DNA of 64,000 nt from Pseudooceanicola sp050897975 (GTDB lineage Bacteria; Pseudomonadota; Alphaproteobacteria; Rhodobacterales; Rhodobacteraceae): contig NZ_JBPAXY010000004.1 in assembly GCF_050897975.1 (NCBI RefSeq), positions 186,001-250,000 of the forward strand, written 5' to 3'. Below the pieces are notes generated by a model. It did no database searches, was not told the origin of the DNA, and was given only the letters and a program-made list of their open reading frames with translations. Positions 43,892-52,925 of this stretch are shown here, one piece after another. How positions within the stretch are numbered: position 1 is the first letter of the stretch; each line of letters begins with the position of its first letter. Made by a program: the position numbers and the translations under genes.

Positions 43892-44704
43892 TCAGAAGGC
43901 GCGTTGCAGGCCGACGAGCTTCTGCACCAGGGCCACACCGGCAATCGACAGCAGGATCGACAGGGTCGCGGCGGCGGCAGCGGTGGGTTTGAACTCGTAG
44001 GTCAGGAAGTCGAACAGCGCGAGCGGCAGGGTGTTGCCCCCGAGCGGCTTGAGCAGCAGCGAGATGGTGTAGAGATCGAAACTGTTGATGAAGGCAAAGA
44101 TCCCCCCCATTGCCAGCCCCGGCATCACCAGCGGCAGGATCACGAGACGGAAGGTCTGCCACCCCGTGGCGCCCAGGCTTTGCGACGCCTCTTCCAGCGA
44201 GTTCGGCACCTGCCGCATCGCCGCGGCGATGGACACGTAGGCATAGGGGAAGGACATCAGGATGTGCCCCATCTGAAGGCCCAGCACGGTCTTGGCCATC
44301 TCGATCTTGTAGAGGAAAAACAGCAGCCCCACGGCGGTCAGCAGCTCTGGCACCAGCAGCGGCAGGGTCATGCCCAGCTGGAACCAGCCCGACAGTTTCC
44401 CCGAGATCACCTGACCGGCCATCGCCGCCATCATCGCCACGCTCATGGTGACGATGGCGGTCACGGCGCCGATGCGCAGCGACATCAGCAGGCCGTCCAC
44501 CAGGTCCTGGCGGTTGAAGAATTCGGCATACCAGCGGAAGGAAAAGCCCTGTGGCGGGAACTCGATCATCAGCCCGTTTGTGAAAGAGGCGCCGATGATC
44601 ATCACCAGCGGCGCCATCAGGAAGACGTAGAGCAGCACGATGAGGACGCCGAAGGCGATGTTGATCGGCTTCTGGTGGCCAAAGGTGTTGGTCATCTCGC
44701 TCAT
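43892..44704 (-). CDS. ABC importer permease (PotC-like)
   Basis: 270 residues with six membrane helices. The cytoplasmic EAA loop is LEEASQSLGATGWQTFRLVI, with PLVMPGL after it. It belongs with the PotB-like permease, PotA-like ATPase and PotD-like binding protein encoded immediately upstream in the operon. The ATG at 44704 overlaps the PotB-like stop (ATGA). Confidence 0.9.
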   Translation of the reverse strand: MSEMTNTFGHQKPINIAFGVLIVLLYVFLMAPLVMIIGASFTNGLMIEFPPQGFSFRWYAEFFNRQDLVDGLLMSLRIGAVTAIVTMSVAMMAAMAGQVISGKLSGWFQLGMTLPLLVPELLTAVGLLFFLYKIEMAKTVLGLQMGHILMSFPYAYVSIAAAMRQVPNSLEEASQSLGATGWQTFRLVILPLVMPGLAMGGIFAFINSFDLYTISLLLKPLGGNTLPLALFDFLTYEFKPTAAAAATLSILLSIAGVALVQKLVGLQRAF

Positions 44705-45555
44705 GCCTTGGACCTTTCCATGAGACGCGAGGTCAGCGCGGTAAACAGCGCGACAACGAGGATGGTGGAGACCGACAGCACGATCGCAAGCGCCGAACCG
44801 AAGGGCCACTGGAACGTGCCGGTCAGCTCTCCGATGATGAGCGTCGGCATGTAGCTGACCATCTGCCCGCCGAGCAGGGCCGGGGTGACATAGGCCGCGA
44901 CGGCGAGGACATAGACAAGGATCATGCCGGGGTAGATGCCGGGAAAGCTCAGCGGCAGGATGATGTCGCGGAACACCTCGCGGCGGGTCGCGCCCATCGA
45001 GGAGGAGGCCTCGATCAGCGTCGGAGAGATGTTGCGCAGCGCGTTGTTGATCGGCAGCACCATGAAGGGCACGAAGACATGCACCAGCGCCAGGATCACC
45101 AGCCCCTGGGTGAACAGCAGCCGCAGCGGCATCTCGATGAGGCCGAGGCCAAGCAGTGTCTGGTTCAGGGGGCCGTTCAGCGCGGCGGCGATCATCCAGC
45201 CGAAGTTGCGTACCAGCACGCCGGTCATCAGTGGCGAGGCGATGCAGGCATAGAGGAACACCGCCTTCATCCCCCGGGCCTTCGACATGTGCCAGGCGAT
45301 GGGATAGCTGACGATCAGGCAAAGCACCGTCACCAGTCCCGCCGTCAGCAGCGACCGCAACAGGACGGACCAGTAGTGGCCGTCGCTCAGGATGCGGTCG
45401 TAATGCTGCGTCGTGTAATCGTCGCCGAAGGGCGCAGAGGTCCCCGGCGTGCGAAAGCTCATCTCGACCATGTTGGTGATCGGCAGGATCATGAACACGA
45501 AGATGAGCGCGATCGCCGGAATGGCGAGCAGGAGCTTCGGGTTCTTCAGGCTCAT
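44701..45555 (-). CDS. ABC importer permease (PotB-like)
   Basis: 284 residues, six membrane helices, starting MSLKNPKLLLAIPAIALIFV. The EAA motif is IEASSSMGATRREVFRDIIL followed by PLSFPGI. It is overlapped by ATGA on both sides (PotA-like stop at 45552, PotC-like start at 44704), so subunit stoichiometry is probably set by coupled translation. It is similar to permeases of the spermidine/putrescine importer group, whose members also take up other small organic solutes. Confidence 0.9.
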   Translation of the reverse strand: MSLKNPKLLLAIPAIALIFVFMILPITNMVEMSFRTPGTSAPFGDDYTTQHYDRILSDGHYWSVLLRSLLTAGLVTVLCLIVSYPIAWHMSKARGMKAVFLYACIASPLMTGVLVRNFGWMIAAALNGPLNQTLLGLGLIEMPLRLLFTQGLVILALVHVFVPFMVLPINNALRNISPTLIEASSSMGATRREVFRDIILPLSFPGIYPGMILVYVLAVAAYVTPALLGGQMVSYMPTLIIGELTGTFQWPFGSALAIVLSVSTILVVALFTALTSRLMERSKA

Positions 45556-46610
45556 GGCGCGACCTCGGGCATCAGCCAGGCGTGGCTGTGGTCGATGGCG
45601 ATGCCGACCATTTCGCCCGGCACGACCTTGTGGTTCGGTTCGGCCGCCAGCTTGAGCATGGAGCCGTCGGCCAGGGTGATCTCGCAATGCAGCGCGGCGC
45701 CGAGGAAGGCCGATTTCGTCACCTTGCCCTTGAAGGTGCCTGCCTCGGGCGTGGTCAGCGACAGCGCCTCGGGGCGCAGCAGCAGCTCGGCCGGGCCGGT
45801 GATGCCGGGCACGCCGGACAGCGCCAGCGAGGCACCGGCGGCGGTGATGGCATAGCGCCCTTCGCCCTGGGGTGTGACCGACTGGCAGGGAATGAAATTC
45901 GCCTCGCCGGTAAAGTCGGCGACGTAGCGTTCGGTCGGCTGCTGGTAGATCTCGCGCGGGGTGGCGAACTGCGCCACCCGGCCCGCCTTCATCACCGCGA
46001 CCATGTCGGACATGGCCATCGCCTCGGACTGGTCGTGCGTGACGTAGAAGGCGGTGATGCCGGACTGCTGTTGCAGGTCGCGGATCAGCCAGCGCACCTC
46101 GTCGCGCAGCCGCGCATCAAGGTTCGCCAGCGGCTCGTCGAGCAGCAGCAACTTGGGCTTCAGCACCAGCGCGCGCGCCAGTGCCACGCGCTGCTGCTGG
46201 CCGCCCGAAATGGCGCGCGGCAGCCGGTCGCCCAGGCCGTCGAGACGCACCAGCTTCATCGCGTCATGGACGCGGGTCGCGATCTCGGACTTGGGCAGTT
46301 TCTGGATCTTGAGACCGTAGCCGATGTTCTCGGCTACGGTCATGTGCGGGAAAAGAGCGTAGTTCTGGAAGACCACGCCGAAACCGCGACGGTTGGCAGG
46401 GGTCCCGAGGATGGACTCCCCGTCGACCGTGATTTCCCCGCCGTTCGCCTCGAGGAAGCCCGCAAGGCACCGCAGCGTGGTGCTCTTGCCGCAGCCCGAG
46501 GGCCCGAGGAGGGTCACCAGCTGGCCACTTTCGGCCTTCAGCGACACCCCGTCGAGTGCGAGGAAATCCTGATACCGCTTGCGCAGATCCCTGACTTCAA
46601 CCGTCGCCAT
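45552..46610 (-). CDS. ABC importer ATPase (PotA-like)
   Basis: 352 residues. Walker A is GPSGCGKST, the Q-loop is VFQNYALFPHMTVAENI, the signature is ISGGQQQRVALARAL, Walker B is LLLLDEPLANLD and the H-loop is FYVTHDQSEA. A C-terminal TOBE regulatory domain (about 270-350; LRPEALSL) completes the PotA/CysA type. It energises the PotB/PotC-like channel. Confidence 0.93.
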   Translation of the reverse strand: MATVEVRDLRKRYQDFLALDGVSLKAESGQLVTLLGPSGCGKSTTLRCLAGFLEANGGEITVDGESILGTPANRRGFGVVFQNYALFPHMTVAENIGYGLKIQKLPKSEIATRVHDAMKLVRLDGLGDRLPRAISGGQQQRVALARALVLKPKLLLLDEPLANLDARLRDEVRWLIRDLQQQSGITAFYVTHDQSEAMAMSDMVAVMKAGRVAQFATPREIYQQPTERYVADFTGEANFIPCQSVTPQGEGRYAITAAGASLALSGVPGITGPAELLLRPEALSLTTPEAGTFKGKVTKSAFLGAALHCEITLADGSMLKLAAEPNHKVVPGEMVGIAIDHSHAWLMPEVAP

Positions 46611-46613
46611 AAC

Positions 46614-47645
46614 TCAGATCGTCCGTTCCCAGAGGTCGTTCAAGCCCGGCATGATGGCGAGCGTTTCATCCCAGTCAAAGCGGATCGCCTGGCTGACCAC
46701 CTCGGGTTGCAGCGGCCACTTCTGAAGCTCTTCAGGCAGTTCGACGGTCTTGTTGGTCGGCGCGATGAGCCAGTTCTCGGCCATCCACAGCTGGATTTCC
46801 GGCGACAGCACGAAGTTGATGTAGTCGAAGCCGGTCTGCTTGTCCGGGCTGTTCTCGAAGACCGAGAACGAGTGGTCGAACACCAGCATACCTTCTTCGG
46901 GCACCACGTAGTCGATTGGAATGCCGGCTTCCTGCATCGCCTTGACCTCGCCGAGGTCGATCGGCGCCACGGCCACCTGGCCCTGCGACAGCAGCGGCGT
47001 CAGCTGGGCGGAATAGCCGATCTGCGGGAAGGGGCCCAGTTCCTTGAACTTGGCAACGGCGGTCTCGATGTCGTCGCGGCCCGAGCCGAAGTGCTCGCCG
47101 GCCCACATCGCCATCATCGTCGCGGCAGAGTTGGTGATCTTGTAGAGACCCAGCTGGCCCTTGAACCGCTCGTCCCAGAGATCGGCCCAGCCCTTGGGCG
47201 GCTCGGACACGAGGTCGGTGCGGTAGGCGATGACCAGCGGCGCCAGCATCCCGGTGACGGCGGTGTTGCCCTTCAGGATGGCGGGCTCGATCACGTCGGC
47301 CATGTTGGGCACGTTCTCGGGGGTCAGTTCCGCGAAATAGCCGTCATTGCGGATCATCGCGGTGTATTTCTCGTTCAGCATGACGGCCGGGAACGGCGGG
47401 TTCTCGGGGCCGGCAGCCTGGAAGTTGGAAATCCATGCCATGCCGAGGCCGATGTCGAGGTCGAAATCACGGCCGATCTGTGCGGCGAATTTCGGCATGA
47501 CGTGCTGGCGCCAGTCGTTTTCCCAGCGGCCACCGAACATGTTCACGATGAACGTGTCGGATTGGGCGAAGGCCGGGGCGCCGATCGCGGCGAGGGCCGC
47601 GGCACCGGCCGAGGTCTTGAGGAAGTTGCGTCGGGTGAGGGTCAT
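46614..47645 (-). CDS. Periplasmic solute-binding protein (PotD-like), Tat-exported
   Basis: 343 residues. The N-terminus RRNFLKTSAGAAALAAIGAP is a twin-arginine signal cleaved after AFA, so the protein is exported folded, which often implies a bound cofactor or rapid folding. The mature part is a spermidine/putrescine-type binding protein (PBP2, PF13416-like; WADLWDERFKGQLGLYKI, AENWLIAPTN). The acidic residues that bind polyamines could not be assigned, so the ligand is open. It is the first gene of the transporter block, with AGGAGAG upstream; 121 bp separate it from the TPP enzyme gene. Confidence 0.87.
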   Translation of the reverse strand: MTLTRRNFLKTSAGAAALAAIGAPAFAQSDTFIVNMFGGRWENDWRQHVMPKFAAQIGRDFDLDIGLGMAWISNFQAAGPENPPFPAVMLNEKYTAMIRNDGYFAELTPENVPNMADVIEPAILKGNTAVTGMLAPLVIAYRTDLVSEPPKGWADLWDERFKGQLGLYKITNSAATMMAMWAGEHFGSGRDDIETAVAKFKELGPFPQIGYSAQLTPLLSQGQVAVAPIDLGEVKAMQEAGIPIDYVVPEEGMLVFDHSFSVFENSPDKQTGFDYINFVLSPEIQLWMAENWLIAPTNKTVELPEELQKWPLQPEVVSQAIRFDWDETLAIMPGLNDLWERTI

Positions 47646-47766
47646 CTGAGGCTCTCTCCTGTTGAGGTGCTTCTTGGTCATTCGGCGCGCCCGGGCCTCG
47701 AGGGAGCATGTGCCCGGGGCGCGCCATGTATCCCCGTCGCGGCTGCGGCGGGATCTTGGGGCCGCC

Positions 47767-49413
47767 TTACATCTCGATCTTGTCGGGATCGAGTCGCAGG
47801 TCGACGAGGACGGGGCCGGTCCGCTCCGCGATGGCGGTGCAGGCGGCATCAAGGCTGGCGTCATCGGTGACGCGGACCGTGGCAAAGCCGAGCGTGGCGC
47901 AGGTGGCGGCAAAGTCGATCCGCGCGATCATCGACAGCTCGGGGTTCATGTTGCGGTTGGTGAACTGCACATGCTCGGCGCCATAGCTGCCATCGTTGCA
48001 GAGGATCACGATCATGTCGGCCTTTTCGCGCACGGCGGTGACCAGTTCGCTCAGGCCGGACAGGGTGAAGCCGCCGTCGCCCGCGACCAGCACGGTCGGG
48101 CGGTCGCTGATCGAGGTGGCGGTGCCGATGGCCTCGCCGAGGCCGCAGCCGATGGCGCCGAAATGCGAGGTGTAGACCAGATCCTGCGGCCGGGTGACCG
48201 GCAGGTTGCGCCAGGCGGTGGTGACGAAGCGGCCAAGGTCGGCGACCAGCACCCGCTCGCGCGGCAGCGCCTGGTTCAGGCGGCGCAGGGCCGGGATCAT
48301 GTCGACGGTGCCGGGGGCCGTCCCTGCCGCGGCGGGCAGCTGCGCGAAGGCCTCGGCCTCGGCCTGCAACCGCTGGGCAAGGTCGTCGTCGGTGACGCCC
48401 GAGCCGGGGATTTCGGCCATGTCCAGAAGCTCGGTGAAGGCGCGCGCGGTGCCTGCGATGTCGCCGATCAGGCGCAGCGTCGGCGTGTCGAGGCGGGGGT
48501 TTTCCTCGGCGTCGGGAAGGATCTGCACCACGCGTTTGCCCTTGGTATAGGCCCGCTCCTCGGTGGTGTGCTTGCTCAGGCTTGCGCCGAAGGCAAGGAT
48601 GCAATCCGACTGCATGATCACCTCGGTGGCCGTCGGATGGCTGAGGCCGCCGCAGATGCCCAGGTCGAAGCGTTCGCCATGGAACAGGCCCTGGGCCTTC
48701 AGCGTGGTGGCGACCGGGGCCTCGATGCGCGCTGCCAGTTCCAGCAGGGCGGCGCGGGCTTCGGGGGTTGCGGCCCCCCGACCGGCAAGGATCAGCGGAC
48801 GCCGGGCCGAGGCCAGCATTCCCGCCGCCTCTTCCATGGCGTCGCCAGAGGCCGGCGCCATGGTGCAGGCGGGCAGGGCGATGGCCGCATCTGGCGCGGC
48901 CATGTCGTTCCACATCAGGTCGACACGCATGTTGAAGACCACGGGGCAGCGCCGGTGCGCGGCAATTCGGAACGCGCGGGTCAGATCCTCGACCGCCGTC
49001 GCGGGGCTGCGCATCTCGACGAAGGCGGCGCCTGTGCTGGCCACGACCTCGCGCTGGTCGATCTTTTGCAGGTGTTGCAGATCCCCGGGGGCCGTGTCGC
49101 CACACAGGACCACCAGCGGGATACCTCCGCGCGCCGCCTCTGCAAGCGCCGTGATCACGTTGGTCAAGGCCGGGCCATGGGTGATCGTCGCCACGCCGGT
49201 GCGCCCGGTCGCCTGCGCCGCGCCGATCGCGGCGAGGACCGCGTTTGCCTCGTGCGTGCAGGCGATATAGCGACCGTGCCCGGCCTCGACGTAGGCATCC
49301 ACCATGAAGAGGTTGGCATCTCCGACAAGACCATAGAGGTGCGTGACGTCGAGCTCAGCGAGGGCCCGAGCCAGCCCCTGATGCAGTTTCATGGTATTCG
49401 CCGTGTCTTTCAT
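47767..49413 (-). CDS. Thiamine-diphosphate-dependent enzyme (acetolactate-synthase-like)
   Basis: 548 residues with three domains: pyrimidine-binding (about 8-170) with the activating glutamate in ACTHEANAVLAA (E55), a central domain, and a PP-binding domain with VAGDGGFTLSGLSEL and NDGSYG (GDG at 445, N473). Family members are decarboxylases or carboligases. Glyoxylate carboligase, the expected partner of allantoin pathways, has Val in place of this Glu, so this is a different enzyme, more like benzoylformate decarboxylase or an oxoacid decarboxylase. It probably leads the operon. A second ATG at 49392 is possible. Confidence 0.85.
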   Translation of the reverse strand: MKDTANTMKLHQGLARALAELDVTHLYGLVGDANLFMVDAYVEAGHGRYIACTHEANAVLAAIGAAQATGRTGVATITHGPALTNVITALAEAARGGIPLVVLCGDTAPGDLQHLQKIDQREVVASTGAAFVEMRSPATAVEDLTRAFRIAAHRRCPVVFNMRVDLMWNDMAAPDAAIALPACTMAPASGDAMEEAAGMLASARRPLILAGRGAATPEARAALLELAARIEAPVATTLKAQGLFHGERFDLGICGGLSHPTATEVIMQSDCILAFGASLSKHTTEERAYTKGKRVVQILPDAEENPRLDTPTLRLIGDIAGTARAFTELLDMAEIPGSGVTDDDLAQRLQAEAEAFAQLPAAAGTAPGTVDMIPALRRLNQALPRERVLVADLGRFVTTAWRNLPVTRPQDLVYTSHFGAIGCGLGEAIGTATSISDRPTVLVAGDGGFTLSGLSELVTAVREKADMIVILCNDGSYGAEHVQFTNRNMNPELSMIARIDFAATCATLGFATVRVTDDASLDAACTAIAERTGPVLVDLRLDPDKIEM

Positions 49414-49994
49414 GGGGTGCCGTTGGCCTTATCCGTGTCTGGCCATCACCCTAGGCGGGGTCGTGGCGTGACAAAAGATCATTTTAAATACCGAAAAAGT
49501 TCCAGAAAGTGACTTTATGCGGGGCACTGACAGGCCGCCGGGGGCGCAGGGGAATATCTGTCCCGAGCGTTGAGATCCGCACGCTGGATCGGCGCAAGCG
49601 GTGCGCCCGGGCGCCGGATCCGTCAGGACAGATCCGTTCGGCTGTCCCTGCTCATGACCGTCACGCGGCAGAGCAAGGCCCGTTGCAGGGCCGGGCCTGA
49701 GCGCCCGATCACCGGTTAGGCGCACGACTCCCCGGTGGCAGAGACCCGGCTGAAGCCGTTTGGCCCGATAAGGCCGATGACGAAACGCCGTTCGACCGTC
49801 GAGCCCCCCCCCGCGGCCCCCTGAAGGCCTTGATGGGCAGGCGTGCCGCGCGCGGCACCGCTATCCGACCCGCCAGGCGCGTCCCGGCGCGGAGTTTCTG
49901 CCACGGCCGCCGCCCGCGTCGGGTTTCATTCAAACTTCATCTTTCCTTGCTTTGGCCCGCCAGCTAGAAGCGGCAGTGGTGCAGAGGTGAGACT
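49414..49994. other. Gene-free region between the TPP enzyme gene and hisC
   Basis: About 580 bp. Near the TPP gene it is AT-rich (CATTTTAAATACCG, about 49480-49493) and has AAAGT twice followed by ACTTT (49496-49516), a possible operator for the operon. The part from 49560 to 49930 is GC-rich with no supported gene; open frames there lack ribosome sites and family features. A T-rich stretch (about 49925-49952) precedes hisC and may hold its promoter. Confidence 0.45.
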
Positions 49995-51086
49995 ATGATG
50001 CAGAAGATCAAGCCGCAGCCCGGGATCATGGAGATCGCCCTTTATGTCGGCGGTGCCTCCAAGGTCGAGGGCGTGAGCGACGTGGTGAAATTGTCGTCGA
50101 ACGAGAACCCCTACGGGGCGGGCGATCCGGCGAAGGAGGCCTTCCTGCGCGCCGTGCACGACCTGCATCGCTACCCTTCCACCGATCACGCCGAGCTGCG
50201 CCAGGCGATTGCCGCCCATCACGGGCTGGACCCGGCGCGGGTGATCTGCGGCGTGGGCTCTGACGAGGTGCTGCAATGGGTCTGCCAGGCCTATGCGGGC
50301 CCCGGCGACGAGGTGCTGTTCACCGAACATGGCTTCGGCATGTACCGCATCTGTGCCCATGCGGCGGGCGCGACCCCGGTCGAGGTGGCCGAGACCGACC
50401 GCGTCACCGATGTCGACAAGCTGATCGCGGGGATGACGCCGCGCACCAAGATCGTCTTCATCGCCAACCCGAACAATCCCACCGGCACGATGATCGGCAC
50501 CAACGAGGTGGCGCGTCTGGCCGATGCCCTGCCCGAAGGGGCGCTCTTGGTTCTGGACGGGGCCTATGCGGAATATGTGCAGGGCTATGACGGCGGCGCC
50601 GCCCTGGTCGAGGCGCGCAGCAACGTCCTGATGACGCGCACCTTCTCCAAGATCTACGGGCTGGGCGGGCTGCGTATCGGCTGGGGCTACGGCCCGCAGG
50701 ACATCGTCGATGTGCTGAACCGCATCCGCCAGCCCTTCAACCTGTCCAACGCCCAGCTGGCCGCGGCGACGGCGGCAATGAACGACCAGGCCCATGTCAC
50801 CAGGTCGCGGACCGAGAACGCCCGGCTGCGCGACTGGCTGGCAGGCGCCCTGGCCGATCATGGCGTGCCCTCGGACCCGAGCCATGGCAACTTCATCCTG
50901 GCGCGTTTCGCCAGCCCGGAAGAGGCCGCGGCCTGTGACGCCTTCCTCAAGGGGCGCGGCCTGATCGTGCGCCAGGTGGCGGGCTACAAGCTGCCGCACT
51001 GCCTGCGCATCACCGTGGGCGACGAATCCGCCTGCCGCCGCGTCGCCCATGCCATCGGCCAGTTCAAGGCCGGAGAGAGCGCATGA
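49995..51086 (+). CDS. hisC: Histidinol-phosphate/aromatic aminotransferase (HisC family)
   Basis: 363 residues, a PLP fold-type I aminotransferase. KLSSNENPYGAG, FIANPNNPTGTMIG, LDGAYAEYV and the PLP lysine in TRTFSKIYGLGGLRIGW are all present. It is not in a his operon but overlaps a tyrA/tyrC-like gene, an arrangement common in alphaproteobacteria where the HisC-like protein can also serve phenylalanine and tyrosine synthesis. Two adjacent ATGs (49995, 49998) are possible starts. Dual specificity is inferred from context. Confidence 0.92.
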   Translation: MMQKIKPQPGIMEIALYVGGASKVEGVSDVVKLSSNENPYGAGDPAKEAFLRAVHDLHRYPSTDHAELRQAIAAHHGLDPARVICGVGSDEVLQWVCQAYAGPGDEVLFTEHGFGMYRICAHAAGATPVEVAETDRVTDVDKLIAGMTPRTKIVFIANPNNPTGTMIGTNEVARLADALPEGALLVLDGAYAEYVQGYDGGAALVEARSNVLMTRTFSKIYGLGGLRIGWGYGPQDIVDVLNRIRQPFNLSNAQLAAATAAMNDQAHVTRSRTENARLRDWLAGALADHGVPSDPSHGNFILARFASPEEAAACDAFLKGRGLIVRQVAGYKLPHCLRITVGDESACRRVAHAIGQFKAGESA

Positions 51087-51997
51087 TCTACGGCACGGTC
51101 ACCCTGGTGGGGCTGGGGCTGATCGCCTCGTCGATCATCCACGCCGCCAAACGGGGTGGCCTGGCGGGCGAGATCCGCGGCTATGACCTGTCGGACGAGG
51201 CCCGCGCCACGGCGCGCGAGATCGGCCTGGGCGACGTGATCTGCGACAGCCTGGCCGAGGCGGTGACCGGTGCCGATCTGGTGATCCTGGCGGTGCCCGT
51301 GGGCGCCATGGGTCGCGTCGCGGAACAGATCGCCCCCTTCCTCAAGCCCGGGGCCGTGCTGTCCGACACCGGCTCGGTCAAGGGCGAGGTGGTGCGCGCG
51401 GTCGGCCCGCATCTGCCCGAGGGCGTGCATTTTATCCCCGCCCACCCCCTGGCGGGCACCGAGCATTCCGGCCCCCGCGCGGGCTTTGCCGAGCTGTTCG
51501 ACAACCGCTGGTGCCTGCTGGTGCCCGCGGGCGAGACCGACCCCGACGCCCTGGCGGGCCTGCGCGCCTTCTGGGAAGGCATGGGCGCCCATGTCGAGGA
51601 GATGGACCCCGAGCACCATGACCTGGTGCTGGCGGTGACCAGCCATACCCCGCACCTCATCGCCTATACGATGGTCGGCGTGGCCGATGACCTGCGCCGG
51701 GTGACCGACAGCGAGGTCATCAAGTATTCCGCCGCCGGGTTCCGCGACTTCACCCGGATCGCCGCCTCGGACCCGACCATGTGGCGCGACGTCTTCCTGT
51801 CGAACAAGGAGGCGACCCTGTCGATCCTCCAGCGCTTCACCGAGGAACTCTTCCGCCTGCAACGGGCCATCCGCCGCGATGACGGCGATCTGCTGTTCGA
51901 CTACTTCACCCGCACCCGCGCGATCCGCCGCGGCATCATCGAGGCCGGTCAGGATACGGATGCGCCGGACTTCGGCCGGGGGACCACCCGGAAATGA
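51083..51997 (+). CDS. tyrC: Prephenate/arogenate dehydrogenase family protein
   Basis: 304 residues. The N-terminal Rossmann motif reads LVGLGLIASSII, with Ala at the third glycine position of the usual GxGxxG. The rest is canonical: GADLVILAVPVGAM, LSDTGSVKGEV, FIPAHPLAGTEHSGP (catalytic His) and TSHTPHLIAY. It makes tyrosine or its precursor by NAD(P)-linked oxidative decarboxylation. ATGA overlaps join it to hisC upstream and to the extensin-like gene downstream. Confidence 0.9.
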   Translation: MIYGTVTLVGLGLIASSIIHAAKRGGLAGEIRGYDLSDEARATAREIGLGDVICDSLAEAVTGADLVILAVPVGAMGRVAEQIAPFLKPGAVLSDTGSVKGEVVRAVGPHLPEGVHFIPAHPLAGTEHSGPRAGFAELFDNRWCLLVPAGETDPDALAGLRAFWEGMGAHVEEMDPEHHDLVLAVTSHTPHLIAYTMVGVADDLRRVTDSEVIKYSAAGFRDFTRIAASDPTMWRDVFLSNKEATLSILQRFTEELFRLQRAIRRDDGDLLFDYFTRTRAIRRGIIEAGQDTDAPDFGRGTTRK

Positions 51998-52869
51998 CCC
52001 TGCCCCGCCCCGCCCGGATCGCCATCGCCTGCCTTGCTGGCACGCTGCTGGCGGTCTCGGCGGGCGCGCAGACCCTGGCGCCGGGGGCCTCGCTGCGGCC
52101 GGTGGCGCGTGGCCAGATGGTGAAGGGCGTGATCCTGCCCGCCGAGGTCTTCGTGCAACGCGACATCGCCCATGAGGTGGCCCTCCAGGCGCTGGCGGCG
52201 GCCCGCGATCCCAACCGGGCCGAGACCCTGGGCGTCACCCGTCGCCTGCCCGACCGGCCAACGGCGCCGCTGCGCGCCCTGCGCCCGCACCTGCGTCCGG
52301 CGACGGTGGTGCAGCAGGGCCGCCGGGTGGCGGCGATGCGCCAGCAGGGGGCGGTCTGCGGCGATCCGGCCCTGCAAGGGGTGGCGATCGGGGCCGTGGC
52401 CTCGGACACGGCGGGCTGCGGCGTGGGGCAGGCGATCCGCCTGCAATCGGTCTCCGGCGTGGCCCTGTCGACCCATGCGGTGATGGATTGCACCACGGCG
52501 CAGGCGCTGAAAACCTGGGTCGACGGCGGCTTGCGCCCGGCGGTGAAACGCTATGGCGGCGGCGTGCGCGAGCTGCGCGTGGTGGCCCATTACGCCTGCC
52601 GCCCGCGCAACAACCGCAAGGGGGCGCGGATCTCGGAACATGGCAAGGGCCGCGCCATCGACATTGCCGCGATCCGGCTGCAAGACGGCAAGGACCTGGT
52701 GGTGCTGGACGACTGGTCGAACGGGCGCGAGGGGCGGATCCTGCACCAGGCCCATGCCTCGGCCTGCGGCCCCTTCGGCACCGTGCTGGGCCCCGAGGCC
52801 AACGCCCTGCACCGCGACCACTTCCATTTCGACACTGCCCGCTATCGCAACGGATCCTATTGCCGCTGA
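51994..52869 (+). CDS. Extensin-like C-terminal domain protein, exported
   Basis: 291 residues. A signal peptide (RIAIACLAGTLLAVSAGAQT) is followed by the extensin-like_C domain (PF06904): HAVMDCTTAQAL, HYACRPRNNRKGARISEHG, KGRAIDIAAIRL and LHRDHFHFD, with six or more cysteines. The HG...AIDI and HRDHFHF pattern resembles zinc-dependent peptidoglycan peptidases of the LAS type, so a wall-related hydrolase is plausible; no function is proven. It is co-translated with tyrC (ATGA) and is followed by a convergent gene. Confidence 0.87.
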   Translation: MTLPRPARIAIACLAGTLLAVSAGAQTLAPGASLRPVARGQMVKGVILPAEVFVQRDIAHEVALQALAAARDPNRAETLGVTRRLPDRPTAPLRALRPHLRPATVVQQGRRVAAMRQQGAVCGDPALQGVAIGAVASDTAGCGVGQAIRLQSVSGVALSTHAVMDCTTAQALKTWVDGGLRPAVKRYGGGVRELRVVAHYACRPRNNRKGARISEHGKGRAIDIAAIRLQDGKDLVVLDDWSNGREGRILHQAHASACGPFGTVLGPEANALHRDHFHFDTARYRNGSYCR

Positions 52870-52925
52870 GCGCCCCCGCTGGCTCAAAAGGCGCCCGCCC
52901 GATCCTCCGGGCACGGCCCCCATGG

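Noticed and set aside
46614..47645. Calling the cluster transporter a polyamine importer
   Set aside because: The family similarity is to Pot-type transporters, but polyamine-binding acidic residues could not be assigned and the enzymes in the operon do not handle polyamines.
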